Of a stretch of DNA of 64,000 bases, positions 34,298 to 44,912 are shown piece by piece. The notes beneath the pieces are model-generated. The model was not told where the DNA came from and did no database searches. It saw only the letters and a program-made list of their open reading frames with translations. Each line of letters opens with the position of its first letter. Positions within the stretch are counted from its first letter, which is position 1. This DNA is from G942493375 sp942493375. Its GTDB lineage: Bacteria > Armatimonadota > UBA5829. A program made the position numbers and the translations under genes. The stretch covers positions 6,882,001-6,946,000 of the forward strand of contig OW818698.1 of NCBI GenBank assembly GCA_942493375.1, read 5' to 3'.

Positions 34298-37200
34298 ATG
34301 ACATCATTTTTACAATCCAATATTGATTATATATTATTCATATATGGCACAACTCTGGTTCTGTTATCGACAGTATGCGTAGGCCTTAATCGGGCAGACC
34401 GTGACTTTCGGTTTTGGAATATTCTGGGGTTGTTTGGTCTGTTATATGGTATCAGCAAATGGGGGGAGATGCTGATACAGAGCCTTGGCAATGATTCCGG
34501 TCTTCAATGGATATCTATTGTAATCGCAGCAGTTTCATATATACCGCTTCTTGAGTTCGGTAGACAAGGTCTGAGTTTACAAGGTCTTCACATTCCTGGG
34601 CGATGGATATATATACCATTATTGTTTATAACGAGTGTTGGGACATTTTCTGGTTCCAAAGGTTTTGAGATTGCTGCATGGTATACCCTTGGATTTCCGG
34701 GGGGATTATTGGCTGGATTAGTCCTGATCCGCGAAGCACGCAATAAAATCTGCCCCCAAGTGAATTTGTTTATAAAAGCAGGGATTTCAATTATACTCTC
34801 CTGCCTGCTTAATCTATTGATGTTTCTGAATAACGCTATATTCGCATCTTCAGTTGCTGTAATTCAATCTCTCCAGACTGTAGCTACAATGGTTGCCGTA
34901 TTCTATATTTGGAAAATTTATCGGCAGTCGCAGATATCTGCAAAGGAGACTGGTCTGTTCAGATTCGCATTTATACCTGGAACTATGACAATATTATTGC
35001 TCCTGGGATGGTGGGCAGTTACCTGGCGTGGAGAAGTTGTTGATGTTCAACTGCGGAAATATCTTCTGAATCAAGCTACATCGATTGCAAGAACAATTAG
35101 TCCTGAGCGGGCTTTCCAACTATCATTTACAGTTACTGATCAGAATAATCCTGTGTACTTGCGATTGTGTGCCCAGATGGCGGCTTACGCTGGTCTTATG
35201 GGTCAGAAAGGCATCTATAGTATAAAGCAACGTGGCGAACATTTTTACTTTGGTCCGGAGAGTTACAAAAAAGGAGACCCATTAGCTTCAACACCTGGAA
35301 CCAGGTATATTGAACCTCCAAAAGGACTTAATGAACTTGTTGATTCTGGAAAAGTTTCTACCTTAGGTCCTTATACCGACGAATATGGAACTGTTGTCTC
35401 TGCATATGCCCCAGTTCTTGATCAATACGACAATCACGTTATATTGATGATCGGTGTGGATTTTGTAGCTGATAGATGGAAGCAAACCATTGCTTACTCA
35501 AGGCTACTCCCCATATTCCTGACATTTGCGTTGCTGACAATAATCATGATCTTTAGCAGCTTTCTTGCCTGGCGTAGCAGATTACCAGTGGAATATCACA
35601 CAAAGTACAGATATATTGAAGCAGCATTAGTTGCAGCAGTTGGAATAATGATATCATTTGCCTCTGCATATATATCCGATAATTCTGAAACTTACTCCAG
35701 GCATATGGCATTTTCTCAATTAGCTGAAGCAGAGACGAAGCAGATACTGGATGCATTGGGCGACATACGCGATAAACAATTGGCTGGTCTTGCGCGGTAC
35801 GTGGAAAGCAATGAAAAGATAACGGAGCAATCTTTCGCTCACTATTCGAGACCTCTGTTGTCCGATAACCTCATTTCTGAAATCGGATGGGCTTCACGAA
35901 CGGTTTCGGTGAATGGACGCAAAGAATCCTTTCCTGCACTATATGTAGAACCACACAACAAGACTAACACTGTAATCGGCCATGATCTGGCGTCTGAACC
36001 TGGAATAAAAACGGCTGTATATACTGCTCTAAATACTGGTTTACCCACAATCACTGACCCAATCAGTAATGCAAAGAATAACAGTCAAACACTCAGTATA
36101 TTCATGCCGATCTATAATAATCTACTGGGTGATTCTGAAGTAAAGTCATCAGCAACTAGTCATTCTACGGCTAAGGGTGTAGTGTATGTGACTATCAAAG
36201 CTGCAACATTAATTGGTAAATCCTCACAATACATAGCTGGTACCCATCCGGATATGTGTGTGGATATGTATCAGCTAAATTCAATCAATCTACCATTAAC
36301 AATTCATTCAGATAGTAGTGGTATTGGTCCTTCAGTATTTAGACATGATTCTTTTAGCAAAGATAACGGCAATGATAATAGTACAATACTTCCTCTCTTT
36401 GTATTTGGTAAAGCATATGCGCTGGTTGTACATGCAGCCCCGGAATATCTTGCAGCCAATCCAAAACGCGATGGTTGGAGGACTGGGTTTACAGGCTTGT
36501 TACTTACCGCAATTCTAACGACACTTACAGTTCTTCTTGTGAATCGACGAGTTGATCTGGAAATGCAGGTACTAGCCCGAACTACCATGCTCACAGAAAG
36601 CGAGGAAGAACATCGCCGTCTGATTGACAATGCTGTTTCAGGTTTTGCATTATTCGAAATTGTATTGGATGAATATGGCACACCAATAGATTATGTTTTT
36701 ATCAATGTGAATAAGGCATTTGAAGTCCAGACTGGACTACAGGCAGCGAATATCATTGGATTGAAAGTAACACAAGTCATACCCGATATTGCAGATACTG
36801 ATGTTTGCTGGGCATTTTGGGAAGTCGCGCTTAATGGTAAGTCAATAAGTCTAGAGCAATATCTTGAGTCTTTCAGCCGTCACTTCTATATAAACGCATA
36901 CAAAGCAGGCAAGGATCGTATAGCAGCATTCATTTTGGATATCTCTGCACGTAAGGATGCAGAAGAAGAAATAAGGAAGAGTCGAGAACAGTACATGCTG
37001 GCAGTCAATGGTAGCAAGGACGGCATTTGGGACTGGAACCTGCTTGATAATTCCATGTTTCTGTCTACCAAGTGGAAACAAATGATAGGATACGAAGACT
37101 GGGAATTACCAAATGTGTACTCGACTTGTGAAGACCGTATACATCCTGAAGACAAAAAAATGGTAACGGATGCCTTGAATCGATATCTGAGAAGCCAAAC

Positions 37201-39193
37201 AATTGACTACAATATGGAGTTTCGTTTTCTACACAGGGATGGTTCATACATTTGGGTTTTATCTCGCGGCGAGGCCCTCAGGGATGAATCAGGGACACCT
37301 TATCGTATGGTAGGGTCTCATACGGATATTACTGCACGTAAACAAGCAGAGGTAGAACTAAATCTTATAAATCTGCAACTACAAAATGCCATCGAAGAGG
37401 CTAGTCAAATGGCTATGCGTGCAGAATTAAGTAAACATGAGCTGGATAATGAGCGTGCAAGTCTTCAGGCGATATTTGATGCTGCTCAGGTTGGAATGCT
37501 TTTAGTTGATGATAGTTTGACTATCATCAAAGTTAACGATTCTGTGGGCCAGTTGGTGGGCGAATCTAGTCCAGATTCGCTTGGTCAGCGTCCAGGAAAT
37601 GTATTGTGCTGTATTCACGCTCTACATTCATCCGAAGGATGCGGAAAAACGAAAGCATGCCATGACTGTCTTCTCTATATCACCCTGAAGAGTGTGCAAG
37701 AAACCGGGAAAATTGTCAGAGGTGAAGAGTTTGCCTTGAGGTTAATTATTGACGGACAAGAGAAGCTCTTCTATTTCTCCATTAATGTTTCACCGATTGA
37801 GATTGATGAAAAGCGACTGGTCTTGTTGGCGATAATGGACATTACCGATCGCAAACAAACTGAGGTTGTCCTGAAACGACAGGCCCACCATGACCCACTG
37901 ACCGGTCTTCCAAATAGACTGCAATTCAATAAATCGCTCTCAAGCATAGTACATAGCAGGCGTAAGACAGAGAACACAATAGGGGTGATGTTCATTGACC
38001 TGGATAGATTTAAGGTTGTCAATGACTCACTAGGTCACGATATAGGTGATCTTCTTCTGGTGGAGGTATCTAAACGCCTAGCTCTTTGTGTGCGTGAGCA
38101 CGATACTATATGCCGAATGGGTGGAGACGAGTTTACTGTAATCCTGCGACCACTTCCGGGAGTGGATACCATACATATTGTAGCTAATCGCATCCTAAAT
38201 GAAATTGATCGGCCATTTACTATAAAGGGTCATGTTATCAATATTGGTGCCAGTATCGGCGCCAGTATATATCCTCAGGATGGCAATGATGTAGCGAGTA
38301 TTGTTAAAAAAGCAGATACTGCCATGTATAAGGCTAAAGAACTTGGTAGAAACAACTGTCAGATTTATACTCCGGATATGGATACAGATACGAAGAAGCG
38401 TGTGAAACTGGAAAGCGAATTGCGGATGGCACTTGCTAACGAACAATTTGCAGTCCATTATCAACCTAGAATAGAACCATTATCAGGTAGATTTCAAAGC
38501 GTTGAAGCTTTGATCCGGTGGTATCATCCTACTCGTGGATTATTGTTCCCATCTGAATTTCTATCTGTGGCAGAAGAAAGTGGGATCATAGTACAGATCG
38601 ATGATTTTGTGTTTCGAACTGTATGTGCCAGATTAAGATTGTGGATCGACGCAGGATATTCCCCAGGTAGTGTATCAGTTCATTTCAGTGAAGCCCAGAT
38701 GAGGCGTCCGAATTGTACGGAATACATTACTAAATATCTTGAGATGTATGATCTTCCCGCTTCGTCGATTGCTATTGAAATACCAGGCGCATCTTTATTA
38801 TGCACTCCTGATGTTGTGTTACACTCATTACAGGAACTCAGAGAACAAGGGATGAATGTGATTCTTGATGACTTTGGCACGGGACCTATTTCCTTGTTAA
38901 CACTAAATAAAAGCACTGTGGACAGTGTGAAACTAGATGGAACACTGCTTAAAGGTGTTACGGGCGAGAACTGGGATAATGTTGCAGTAGCAGCATCGAT
39001 AACTTCATCGGCACACAACCTGGGACTTCAAGTCATTGCAGTTGGAGTGGAAACATTTGACCAAATGCTCCTCGTAGGTTCATTGATGTGTGATACAATT
39101 CAAGGACACCAAGTTAGCCCACCATTATCTATTGAAGAGTTTGAGCAGTATCTGAGAACCAATGCATTTGAGAATAGACAGCTGACTGTTTGA
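34298..39193 (+). CDS. Membrane sensor with CHASE, PAS, GGDEF and degenerate EAL domains
   Basis: 1631 residues, cyclic-di-GMP signalling. The N-terminus has about seven hydrophobic helices (residues 10-210). A first outer segment (about 250-385) and two further helices follow, then a CHASE-like sensor (about 465-700, ISEIGWASRTV) and a helix near 730. Three PAS regions cover about 770-1180. The diguanylate cyclase motif RMGGDEFTVIL (near 1275) is intact. In the EAL domain EALIRW and LDDFGTG are kept, but the usual Asn of the NxS motif is His (SVHFSEAQM), the Glu of AEGVE is Val (IAVGVET), and QGY reads QGH. So the protein is likely a cyclase with an inactive or weakly active phosphodiesterase domain. 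It is transcribed alone. Confidence 0.9.
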   Translation: MTSFLQSNIDYILFIYGTTLVLLSTVCVGLNRADRDFRFWNILGLFGLLYGISKWGEMLIQSLGNDSGLQWISIVIAAVSYIPLLEFGRQGLSLQGLHIPGRWIYIPLLFITSVGTFSGSKGFEIAAWYTLGFPGGLLAGLVLIREARNKICPQVNLFIKAGISIILSCLLNLLMFLNNAIFASSVAVIQSLQTVATMVAVFYIWKIYRQSQISAKETGLFRFAFIPGTMTILLLLGWWAVTWRGEVVDVQLRKYLLNQATSIARTISPERAFQLSFTVTDQNNPVYLRLCAQMAAYAGLMGQKGIYSIKQRGEHFYFGPESYKKGDPLASTPGTRYIEPPKGLNELVDSGKVSTLGPYTDEYGTVVSAYAPVLDQYDNHVILMIGVDFVADRWKQTIAYSRLLPIFLTFALLTIIMIFSSFLAWRSRLPVEYHTKYRYIEAALVAAVGIMISFASAYISDNSETYSRHMAFSQLAEAETKQILDALGDIRDKQLAGLARYVESNEKITEQSFAHYSRPLLSDNLISEIGWASRTVSVNGRKESFPALYVEPHNKTNTVIGHDLASEPGIKTAVYTALNTGLPTITDPISNAKNNSQTLSIFMPIYNNLLGDSEVKSSATSHSTAKGVVYVTIKAATLIGKSSQYIAGTHPDMCVDMYQLNSINLPLTIHSDSSGIGPSVFRHDSFSKDNGNDNSTILPLFVFGKAYALVVHAAPEYLAANPKRDGWRTGFTGLLLTAILTTLTVLLVNRRVDLEMQVLARTTMLTESEEEHRRLIDNAVSGFALFEIVLDEYGTPIDYVFINVNKAFEVQTGLQAANIIGLKVTQVIPDIADTDVCWAFWEVALNGKSISLEQYLESFSRHFYINAYKAGKDRIAAFILDISARKDAEEEIRKSREQYMLAVNGSKDGIWDWNLLDNSMFLSTKWKQMIGYEDWELPNVYSTCEDRIHPEDKKMVTDALNRYLRSQTIDYNMEFRFLHRDGSYIWVLSRGEALRDESGTPYRMVGSHTDITARKQAEVELNLINLQLQNAIEEASQMAMRAELSKHELDNERASLQAIFDAAQVGMLLVDDSLTIIKVNDSVGQLVGESSPDSLGQRPGNVLCCIHALHSSEGCGKTKACHDCLLYITLKSVQETGKIVRGEEFALRLIIDGQEKLFYFSINVSPIEIDEKRLVLLAIMDITDRKQTEVVLKRQAHHDPLTGLPNRLQFNKSLSSIVHSRRKTENTIGVMFIDLDRFKVVNDSLGHDIGDLLLVEVSKRLALCVREHDTICRMGGDEFTVILRPLPGVDTIHIVANRILNEIDRPFTIKGHVINIGASIGASIYPQDGNDVASIVKKADTAMYKAKELGRNNCQIYTPDMDTDTKKRVKLESELRMALANEQFAVHYQPRIEPLSGRFQSVEALIRWYHPTRGLLFPSEFLSVAEESGIIVQIDDFVFRTVCARLRLWIDAGYSPGSVSVHFSEAQMRRPNCTEYITKYLEMYDLPASSIAIEIPGASLLCTPDVVLHSLQELREQGMNVILDDFGTGPISLLTLNKSTVDSVKLDGTLLKGVTGENWDNVAVAASITSSAHNLGLQVIAVGVETFDQMLLVGSLMCDTIQGHQVSPPLSIEEFEQYLRTNAFENRQLTV

Positions 39194-39218
39194 CGGAATC
39201 GTTCGCTTTTTACAGATT

Positions 39219-41390
39219 CTATTGTAAAAGGTAGATCTTAATTCCGGCTGCACGGTTTCTATATTCTATTACCCAATTGCGATCTTTTTGCCTGTCGTCT
39301 CCGGATATCTTCGTTTGTTCCAGAAAATTGGCTGCATCGAGACAGGCTTTCATATCTTCTTGAAGGAGCTGCTTGGATTCTCTGCGATAGAGATCAGCGT
39401 CGCCATTGACGCGTTCATATATGGCTTGTAGACCGAAGCACAGCCCGATTTCATACTGTATGGCTCTCATAGCTTTTTGATAAATCAACTGTCTTCTCAG
39501 ATGCTCGTGGCGGGTAGGGGATTGTTCACTCCCATTCCACCAATGTTGATATCCCAATGCGGATTTATCAGCAGCATTAACTGCTTGTTGCATGTAATCT
39601 ACAGCCATGTCCAGGTGAGGTTTTGCATCTTTCCAAGCCTGGCAAACTCCTACTAATCCATCAACTAGGTTGGGATTATACAAATATCCACCGGGTGACA
39701 ATTTCGGACACTGCCCCAGACTAATCCGGTTTTTTGCCCATTCCTCTGGGATAGGTGTAAAGGCTCTTGAGTTCCAGCCAGGCCATTGGTTGACATGAAA
39801 GCTTGCATGATTTGATATTATTGCCTGAGCACTCTCCAGTGATTTCCAGGATTTAAATACCAGATCACCAATACTCTTGCCATACTGACGCCGTGCGATA
39901 TTCAGGCACACTTGTTCCGGGTCTGAGAGTGGGTTTTGGAAGAATGCCCTCAGTGCTATTGAGTTGCAAGAAATATCATTATTCCAGGCACCCCAATGAT
40001 CAAAGACACCATCAGCATCGATAAGAGACCATCTGCGAACTTTTGCCGCAATACCCAAAGGGTAGTCCTGTATGTCATTCAATTCCATTACACTGTCATC
40101 ACCGAAATGGAAATCATCGTAACCTATAAAGAGTTGTCCTGTTTCTCGACAGATACGGCGAGTTTTGGTCATGAAATCGTGTATTTGCCTCTCAGCTTGC
40201 CATCCATCGTTTTCTGCAGACATATATACACCGCTGCCAGAAGGAAGCGCTTTTTGATGCTCCAGGAATTCTTTAGGTAAAGACTCCCATCCCCAGTTTG
40301 TTGTGAGTACCCGTAAGTCCGGCTGTGATTTCCGTCCCTCTTCTATCAGGAATCTGATCAATCGATCTCGCTGATCAATTTTGCTCATACCTTTACAACG
40401 CATACATAAGTCCGGGTCGCACAACTCGCCTCCGGAGTCATTGCCGAACAGAAAAACAGTGTGAATCTCAGGGAATTCTTTGAAAAAAGCTGATAGCAGT
40501 TCGCTGTAGTATTTCTGAACATCCAAATGAGAAAAACACAGTACCTTACCTTGGTATGTACCGGTATCACTCAGCACGTCTGCCGGATAACCATCAAGCC
40601 AAGCCCTGCGTGCATCCTCAGGTATCCATGGGCCTCCCTGGCACGGTAATTCGACAATCCACAACATAGGCTCAATACCATAATCAAGACAGTCATTTAT
40701 TAGTTGTCTAAGATTGTCATGATTAGATTGAACAGTGCTCTGATTTGAAGCTTTTGGGAAAACATTGCTACTGACAAATCCCTGAAAGTGACGTATATCT
40801 CCGTTCCAGTCATGATCCACCAGGCAATGAGATGCACCCAAATGGCTTATATATCTGATATCGCTGCGACTACCCGGCCATTTATCAAATCGTTGGTGGA
40901 ATATTCTTTTTGGAATAGTGAAGATACCTTTTCGGTGAAATCCTTCACGCAAAGGTTCTTTAGATGCAGTCAACTCTTGCAATTCATATACAGCCTGCAG
41001 AAGTCCTCGGGGATTATTTCCAAGCAGATAAAGAGTGTGATTGTAAACAACCAGTTCATATGCATCTTTTTCAGAAGGTACATTATGCAGGTCAACAATC
41101 CCTTTTTCGATCAACACCCGGGCAGCCTGGGATTCTCCAATTATTGCCAGCAGCAAAGAACCCTCAATTGCAAAATCCTTATTGCTGGTATTCAATGCCT
41201 GAGTCTTAACAGCATTAAGTGCCAGGCGAATTTCCGCCAGAGCTGTTTTGTGAACTCTGGACTGACCTGGACTTGAAATAGGAGTGTTAATAGACAGCTT
41301 GAATGTGTATTCGGATGAATGATCTGCATTTGTGGTGCTAATAACCAATATCACCAATACAACAACTAATAGTATGCTGGACAACTGCAT
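39219..41390 (-). CDS. Secreted glycoside hydrolase-like protein (GH67/GH20 N-terminal type)
   Basis: 723 residues with a signal peptide (ILLVVVLVILVISTTNA). The N-terminal domain (about 30-150) resembles the alpha/beta domain before GH20 and GH67 barrels: DAYELVVYNHTLYLLGNNPR, then GLLQAVYELQE. The barrel-like middle shows GIEPMLWIVELPC and FLFGNDSGGELCDPDLCMRC, the latter with a possible metal-binding Cys set. The C-terminal part is helical. The substrate could be an acetylated or acidic sugar chain, but catalytic residues cannot be assigned. It lies downstream of a DUF4838 gene on the same strand, with a terminator between them. Confidence 0.6.
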   Translation of the reverse strand: MQLSSILLVVVLVILVISTTNADHSSEYTFKLSINTPISSPGQSRVHKTALAEIRLALNAVKTQALNTSNKDFAIEGSLLLAIIGESQAARVLIEKGIVDLHNVPSEKDAYELVVYNHTLYLLGNNPRGLLQAVYELQELTASKEPLREGFHRKGIFTIPKRIFHQRFDKWPGSRSDIRYISHLGASHCLVDHDWNGDIRHFQGFVSSNVFPKASNQSTVQSNHDNLRQLINDCLDYGIEPMLWIVELPCQGGPWIPEDARRAWLDGYPADVLSDTGTYQGKVLCFSHLDVQKYYSELLSAFFKEFPEIHTVFLFGNDSGGELCDPDLCMRCKGMSKIDQRDRLIRFLIEEGRKSQPDLRVLTTNWGWESLPKEFLEHQKALPSGSGVYMSAENDGWQAERQIHDFMTKTRRICRETGQLFIGYDDFHFGDDSVMELNDIQDYPLGIAAKVRRWSLIDADGVFDHWGAWNNDISCNSIALRAFFQNPLSDPEQVCLNIARRQYGKSIGDLVFKSWKSLESAQAIISNHASFHVNQWPGWNSRAFTPIPEEWAKNRISLGQCPKLSPGGYLYNPNLVDGLVGVCQAWKDAKPHLDMAVDYMQQAVNAADKSALGYQHWWNGSEQSPTRHEHLRRQLIYQKAMRAIQYEIGLCFGLQAIYERVNGDADLYRRESKQLLQEDMKACLDAANFLEQTKISGDDRQKDRNWVIEYRNRAAGIKIYLLQ

Positions 41391-41423
41391 TGAGTATACT
41401 CCAATCGATAGATAGCAATTGAA

Positions 41424-41458
41424 GAAAAAATGCTCCGGAGTTATATACTCCGAAGCAT
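41424..41458 (-). terminator. Rho-independent terminator (minus strand)
   Basis: On the minus strand the stem ATGCTTCGGAGT / ACTCCGGAGCAT has a 5-nt loop and is followed directly by TTTTTTC. It ends the transcript of the DUF4838 gene. Confidence 0.85.
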
Positions 41459-41478
41459 CAACTATAGAGCAAGTGCAA

Positions 41479-43728
41479 TTACTGTTTTATTACATTGCCC
41501 TGCAATGATATATTACTGATAGCACAAGTGTAACTGCCAATTTTATTGCGCAGATTGATTCTTAAGAAGAAGCGTGACTTGCCTGATATTGCACTGGTTA
41601 TATCGACTGGCGCATCGAATGGTAGTATTGGTCTGCCTTCAACACCTGCGTTATCTGCAAGCTCTGTCCATGGACCATCTGCTGATTCTCCCACCATAAC
41701 CTTAATAGCAATATTCGGGTAACTCTCCATTCGGTTGATCCTGAAACTGGAGAAATTACCGCCATTAGCCTGCATGTCATAAATAAGATCAGCTTCTCCG
41801 TTGCTGTCCATATCCAATCCCCATGTCCCGTCAATGAAACCGACTCTCTTGACCGCGTCTATAAATGTCCTGCCACCAAGATAGAAGCCATCACTATAGG
41901 AGAAATCACCAGGATCAAATGATGTTCCCTGTTTGAGTGAGGATAGCATCGCTTTAACTATCGGTTCAGCCGCAAATTCCGGATTTGTTAGCCGGAACTT
42001 ATATTTTGGGTCTTCAAGTATCTTCAACGACTCCTCAAACATCCCTGCAACTTTCAAGCGAATGGAAGGATCTTTTGTCCTGCCATATTCACGAATCAGG
42101 TGCTGAGCACCGAAGTACAACTCCCCGAGCTTGAAACCATTGCTTACAAAATCCATGCGAGTTTTGTAAACCTGGTCAGAACCAGCAATTTTAGCGTTGG
42201 CGTCGTCAATCAGAGAGTGGAGTTCCTTCAATAGATCAGGATTAAATACAGGTATCAACAGTTCCATAACCTGATATTGTGCAGGACCATTCTTCGCCGC
42301 CACTTCCATTTTACGGTAGTATTCACGCATGGGTTTTGCAGCAGGTCCGTAGAATTTATCGCAAAAATCATCTATATATGCATCTACATTGGTATTGACA
42401 TCCCATAACTGTCTTGGGAAGACGATGAAATTCAGGTGTTGACCGCCCCAGTTCTGGTGAGTTTCGCTATAGACACCGATGGCGCCTTTTTTGTAGAAAT
42501 AGGGGATGTCGCTGGATATTGCATGTACTGCTGGCCAGAATGAATATGAACCATATGCTCCCCAGTATGTGTAAAGGAACAATGGATTGCCTAGTTTACT
42601 CCAGTCATTAATGGCTGCGCCGAGTTTGCTGTTGTCGTTGACACCATGAAAATGATCATCTCCCCAGTGTGTCAACCAGAAAACTGTGTCCTTTACTGGT
42701 TTTATGATCTTGGGCGTGCCAACTGAGTGATAATGACAGTAGTATGTGACGTAATGGTCAGGATAGACCTTCTGGATCTCATCGCACATGTAATTAGCAA
42801 AGTCAGCGATACGATCGATTGAATTGCCCATTTGCTTTTCCCCGTTTGAAAGAGTAGGAATGAGCTTTTTGCACTCGTCGCATTCGCAGAAGCTGTTGTT
42901 GTCATTCGGACTTATGCAGATTAATCTGGGAACATTGTTTCCATATGCTTTCAATTGAGCCAGAAGATTTTTCACGGCTTCTTTGCGCATTTCCGGATTC
43001 GTTGTGCAAAGCTGAGCAGGGTCTCGCTTACCATTGCGCAATGCGAACCATTCCGGATGAGTGGTAAAATAACTCCCGGCGCTGATCATGTAGTCATAGC
43101 TGTGACCTGCACCCCACCACTGGTAACCTCCCAGGTGGTTGCCTCGCCCCCATTCATTAAGAGCCCAGGTGGGATCAGTATCTTCTGCTGTTCCGGTGGT
43201 TGGCAATCCAGCTCTGATTTTAAAACTCGGAGATCGAACAGTCTGTTGAGATTTGATGACAAGTGTTTTGAGCTTTGGAATAACCGTCCCCCAGTCACCA
43301 GGAAAATACCAACGGCATCCAAAACTTTCGAGCACAAAATAAGTTGCATGCAGTGTGCCGACTTCGTCAATGCCAACGATTCTGACTGTCTTGTTATCTG
43401 CGTTAACGTAGGAAGATTCATCCGGCTTGTTATTGGCCTGCATCCACTGTCCAAGTCCAATAGTGCCCGGTTGCTTTCCTACAAGAATCAGATTCCCTTT
43501 TACTTTTGAACGCTGAGCCGTGATAGGCAGAGTTGCTCCGGTAATTTTATGGATATAGTATTGGAGCTTCTCAGCACTAAGTTTTTCCTCTGCACTTGGT
43601 TTAAGCGGAGTTACAATTGTCGCTATGGGTTTGCCGGATTTTACTATAGTCACATCGGAATAGCCCGGGATTGAAACAACAAGAATTGCGCAAAGCACAA
43701 CTGACAATGTGCAGATTCTAATAAGCAA
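41479..43728 (-). CDS. Secreted DUF4838-domain protein, GH67/GH20-like
   Basis: 749 residues with a signal peptide (LSVVLCAILVVSIPGYS). An N-terminal alpha/beta domain like that of alpha-glucuronidases (EEKLSAEKLQYYIHKITGA, LHATYFVLESFGCRWYFPGD) is followed by the DUF4838 barrel-like region, with LICISPNDNNSFCECDECKK and TYYCHYHSVGTP, where Cys and His residues may bind metal. The C-terminal 120 residues form a beta-sandwich-like, carbohydrate-binding-type module. Such proteins abound in polysaccharide-degrading bacteria, but the reaction is unknown. GGAGG precedes ATG. It lies 65 bp downstream of the AICAR transformylase gene; a GGGCGGA/TCCGCCC hairpin (43752-43773) lies between them. Confidence 0.75.
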   Translation of the reverse strand: MLIRICTLSVVLCAILVVSIPGYSDVTIVKSGKPIATIVTPLKPSAEEKLSAEKLQYYIHKITGATLPITAQRSKVKGNLILVGKQPGTIGLGQWMQANNKPDESSYVNADNKTVRIVGIDEVGTLHATYFVLESFGCRWYFPGDWGTVIPKLKTLVIKSQQTVRSPSFKIRAGLPTTGTAEDTDPTWALNEWGRGNHLGGYQWWGAGHSYDYMISAGSYFTTHPEWFALRNGKRDPAQLCTTNPEMRKEAVKNLLAQLKAYGNNVPRLICISPNDNNSFCECDECKKLIPTLSNGEKQMGNSIDRIADFANYMCDEIQKVYPDHYVTYYCHYHSVGTPKIIKPVKDTVFWLTHWGDDHFHGVNDNSKLGAAINDWSKLGNPLFLYTYWGAYGSYSFWPAVHAISSDIPYFYKKGAIGVYSETHQNWGGQHLNFIVFPRQLWDVNTNVDAYIDDFCDKFYGPAAKPMREYYRKMEVAAKNGPAQYQVMELLIPVFNPDLLKELHSLIDDANAKIAGSDQVYKTRMDFVSNGFKLGELYFGAQHLIREYGRTKDPSIRLKVAGMFEESLKILEDPKYKFRLTNPEFAAEPIVKAMLSSLKQGTSFDPGDFSYSDGFYLGGRTFIDAVKRVGFIDGTWGLDMDSNGEADLIYDMQANGGNFSSFRINRMESYPNIAIKVMVGESADGPWTELADNAGVEGRPILPFDAPVDITSAISGKSRFFLRINLRNKIGSYTCAISNISLQGNVIKQ

Positions 43729-43751
43729 AGGGGACCTCCTGAGGAATTACG

Positions 43752-43773
43752 GGGCGGATGTTTGAGTCCGCCC
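43752..43773. repeat. 7-bp hairpin between the AICARFT and DUF4838 genes
   Basis: GGGCGGA and TCCGCCC enclose an 8-nt loop. There is no T-tract on either strand. It could attenuate read-through from the purine gene. Confidence 0.4.
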
Positions 43774-43793
43774 AATTGCATACCAGACTTTTA

Positions 43794-44912
43794 TTAGTGA
43801 TGAGAGAAACATCTCTCGCCGGTAAATACCATACTCATTGCATGCTCGTTGCATGCTTGTATTGCTTCCCAGTCTTTTACAGAACCACCTGGTTGGACTA
43901 TCGCTCGGATCCCAGCTTCAGCAGCAGCATCGACACTGTCGCGGAATGGGAAAAATGCGTCCGAACTCATTACTGACCCTTCAAGGGACTCATCGCCCTG
44001 GAACTTCTCCCTCGCCTTATCGATTGCCTGCCTGACTGCGGCCACTCTATCCTGTTGACCAGTTCCCACTGCAATAGTCACGCCATTTTTAGCAATAACT
44101 ATGCCGTTAGAACGTACAGAAAGATTAACATACCAGCTGAATAACAAGTCATTCATCATTTCTGGAGTAGGTCTGACATCACATGTGAATTCACCCTTAC
44201 TGGGATGCTGCGTATATGCTAGCTGCAGGTCGTCAGCCGTTTTAATTCCTGTAAGCAGTGCATCTGCAACAACCAGCGAACCATCTGACATGACTTTGAT
44301 AGTTGGTGCTGCATCTTCTCCAACCCACTTTGGTAGTTGTGGTATATTTGGCAATCGAATGGCACGAATCTCTTTGTTCATCTTGTAAGTGGAGTGATCA
44401 CTAAGAACATCAAGGGCCCCTTCTTCATAATCAGGTGCAGCGACGACTTCAACTACGCTCTTCATGATCTCTTTAGCTGTCTCTACAGTAAGAGGAGTGT
44501 TTAGCACAACCGTTCCGCCAAAAGCCGCTACAGGATCAGCATCTCTGGCTCTTATATATACAGTTCTCTGGTCCTGTTGCCCATATTGAACAGCAGCACC
44601 ACTTGGATTAAGGTGTTTCATAACCGCACAAGCAGGCTGTTCAAAATACTTAACAATGTTTGCGCCGTGGTTTAGGTCGCTGTAATTGGTTTCAGACAAA
44701 CCTGACTTACCAGTCTTTAGAATTTCCAGGTTGCCAAAAGTCAGACCAACTGCACCTTTAGGACGATACAGACTTGCTCCCTGGTGAGGATTGGTACCAT
44801 ATCGCAGGTCCTCAACCTTTTCATATGTTACGCCGAGAACCACTAGCTCATCCGGAAAACCGCTCTGTGTGCGTGAGAAATATTTGCTTCTAAAGTCATT
44901 AGACAATGTCAT
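43794..44912 (-). CDS. purH: Stand-alone AICAR transformylase (PurH C-terminal domain type)
   Basis: 372 residues. It corresponds to the formyltransferase half of PurH, which converts AICAR to FAICAR with 10-formyl-THF. The N-terminal IMP cyclohydrolase (MGS-like) domain is absent. The family motif KHLNPSGAAVQ (Lys-His pair), RYGTNPHQGASLYR, ARDADPVAAFGG, SNGIVIAKNG and SSDAFFPFRDSVDAAAEAG are all intact. IMP cyclisation must be done elsewhere (PurO or separate IMPCHase). Start choice: GGAGG is only 1 nt before ATG 44912, so TTG at 44906 (7 nt spacing) may be the true start. No other purine gene is adjacent. Confidence 0.85.
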   Translation of the reverse strand: MTLSNDFRSKYFSRTQSGFPDELVVLGVTYEKVEDLRYGTNPHQGASLYRPKGAVGLTFGNLEILKTGKSGLSETNYSDLNHGANIVKYFEQPACAVMKHLNPSGAAVQYGQQDQRTVYIRARDADPVAAFGGTVVLNTPLTVETAKEIMKSVVEVVAAPDYEEGALDVLSDHSTYKMNKEIRAIRLPNIPQLPKWVGEDAAPTIKVMSDGSLVVADALLTGIKTADDLQLAYTQHPSKGEFTCDVRPTPEMMNDLLFSWYVNLSVRSNGIVIAKNGVTIAVGTGQQDRVAAVRQAIDKAREKFQGDESLEGSVMSSDAFFPFRDSVDAAAEAGIRAIVQPGGSVKDWEAIQACNEHAMSMVFTGERCFSHH

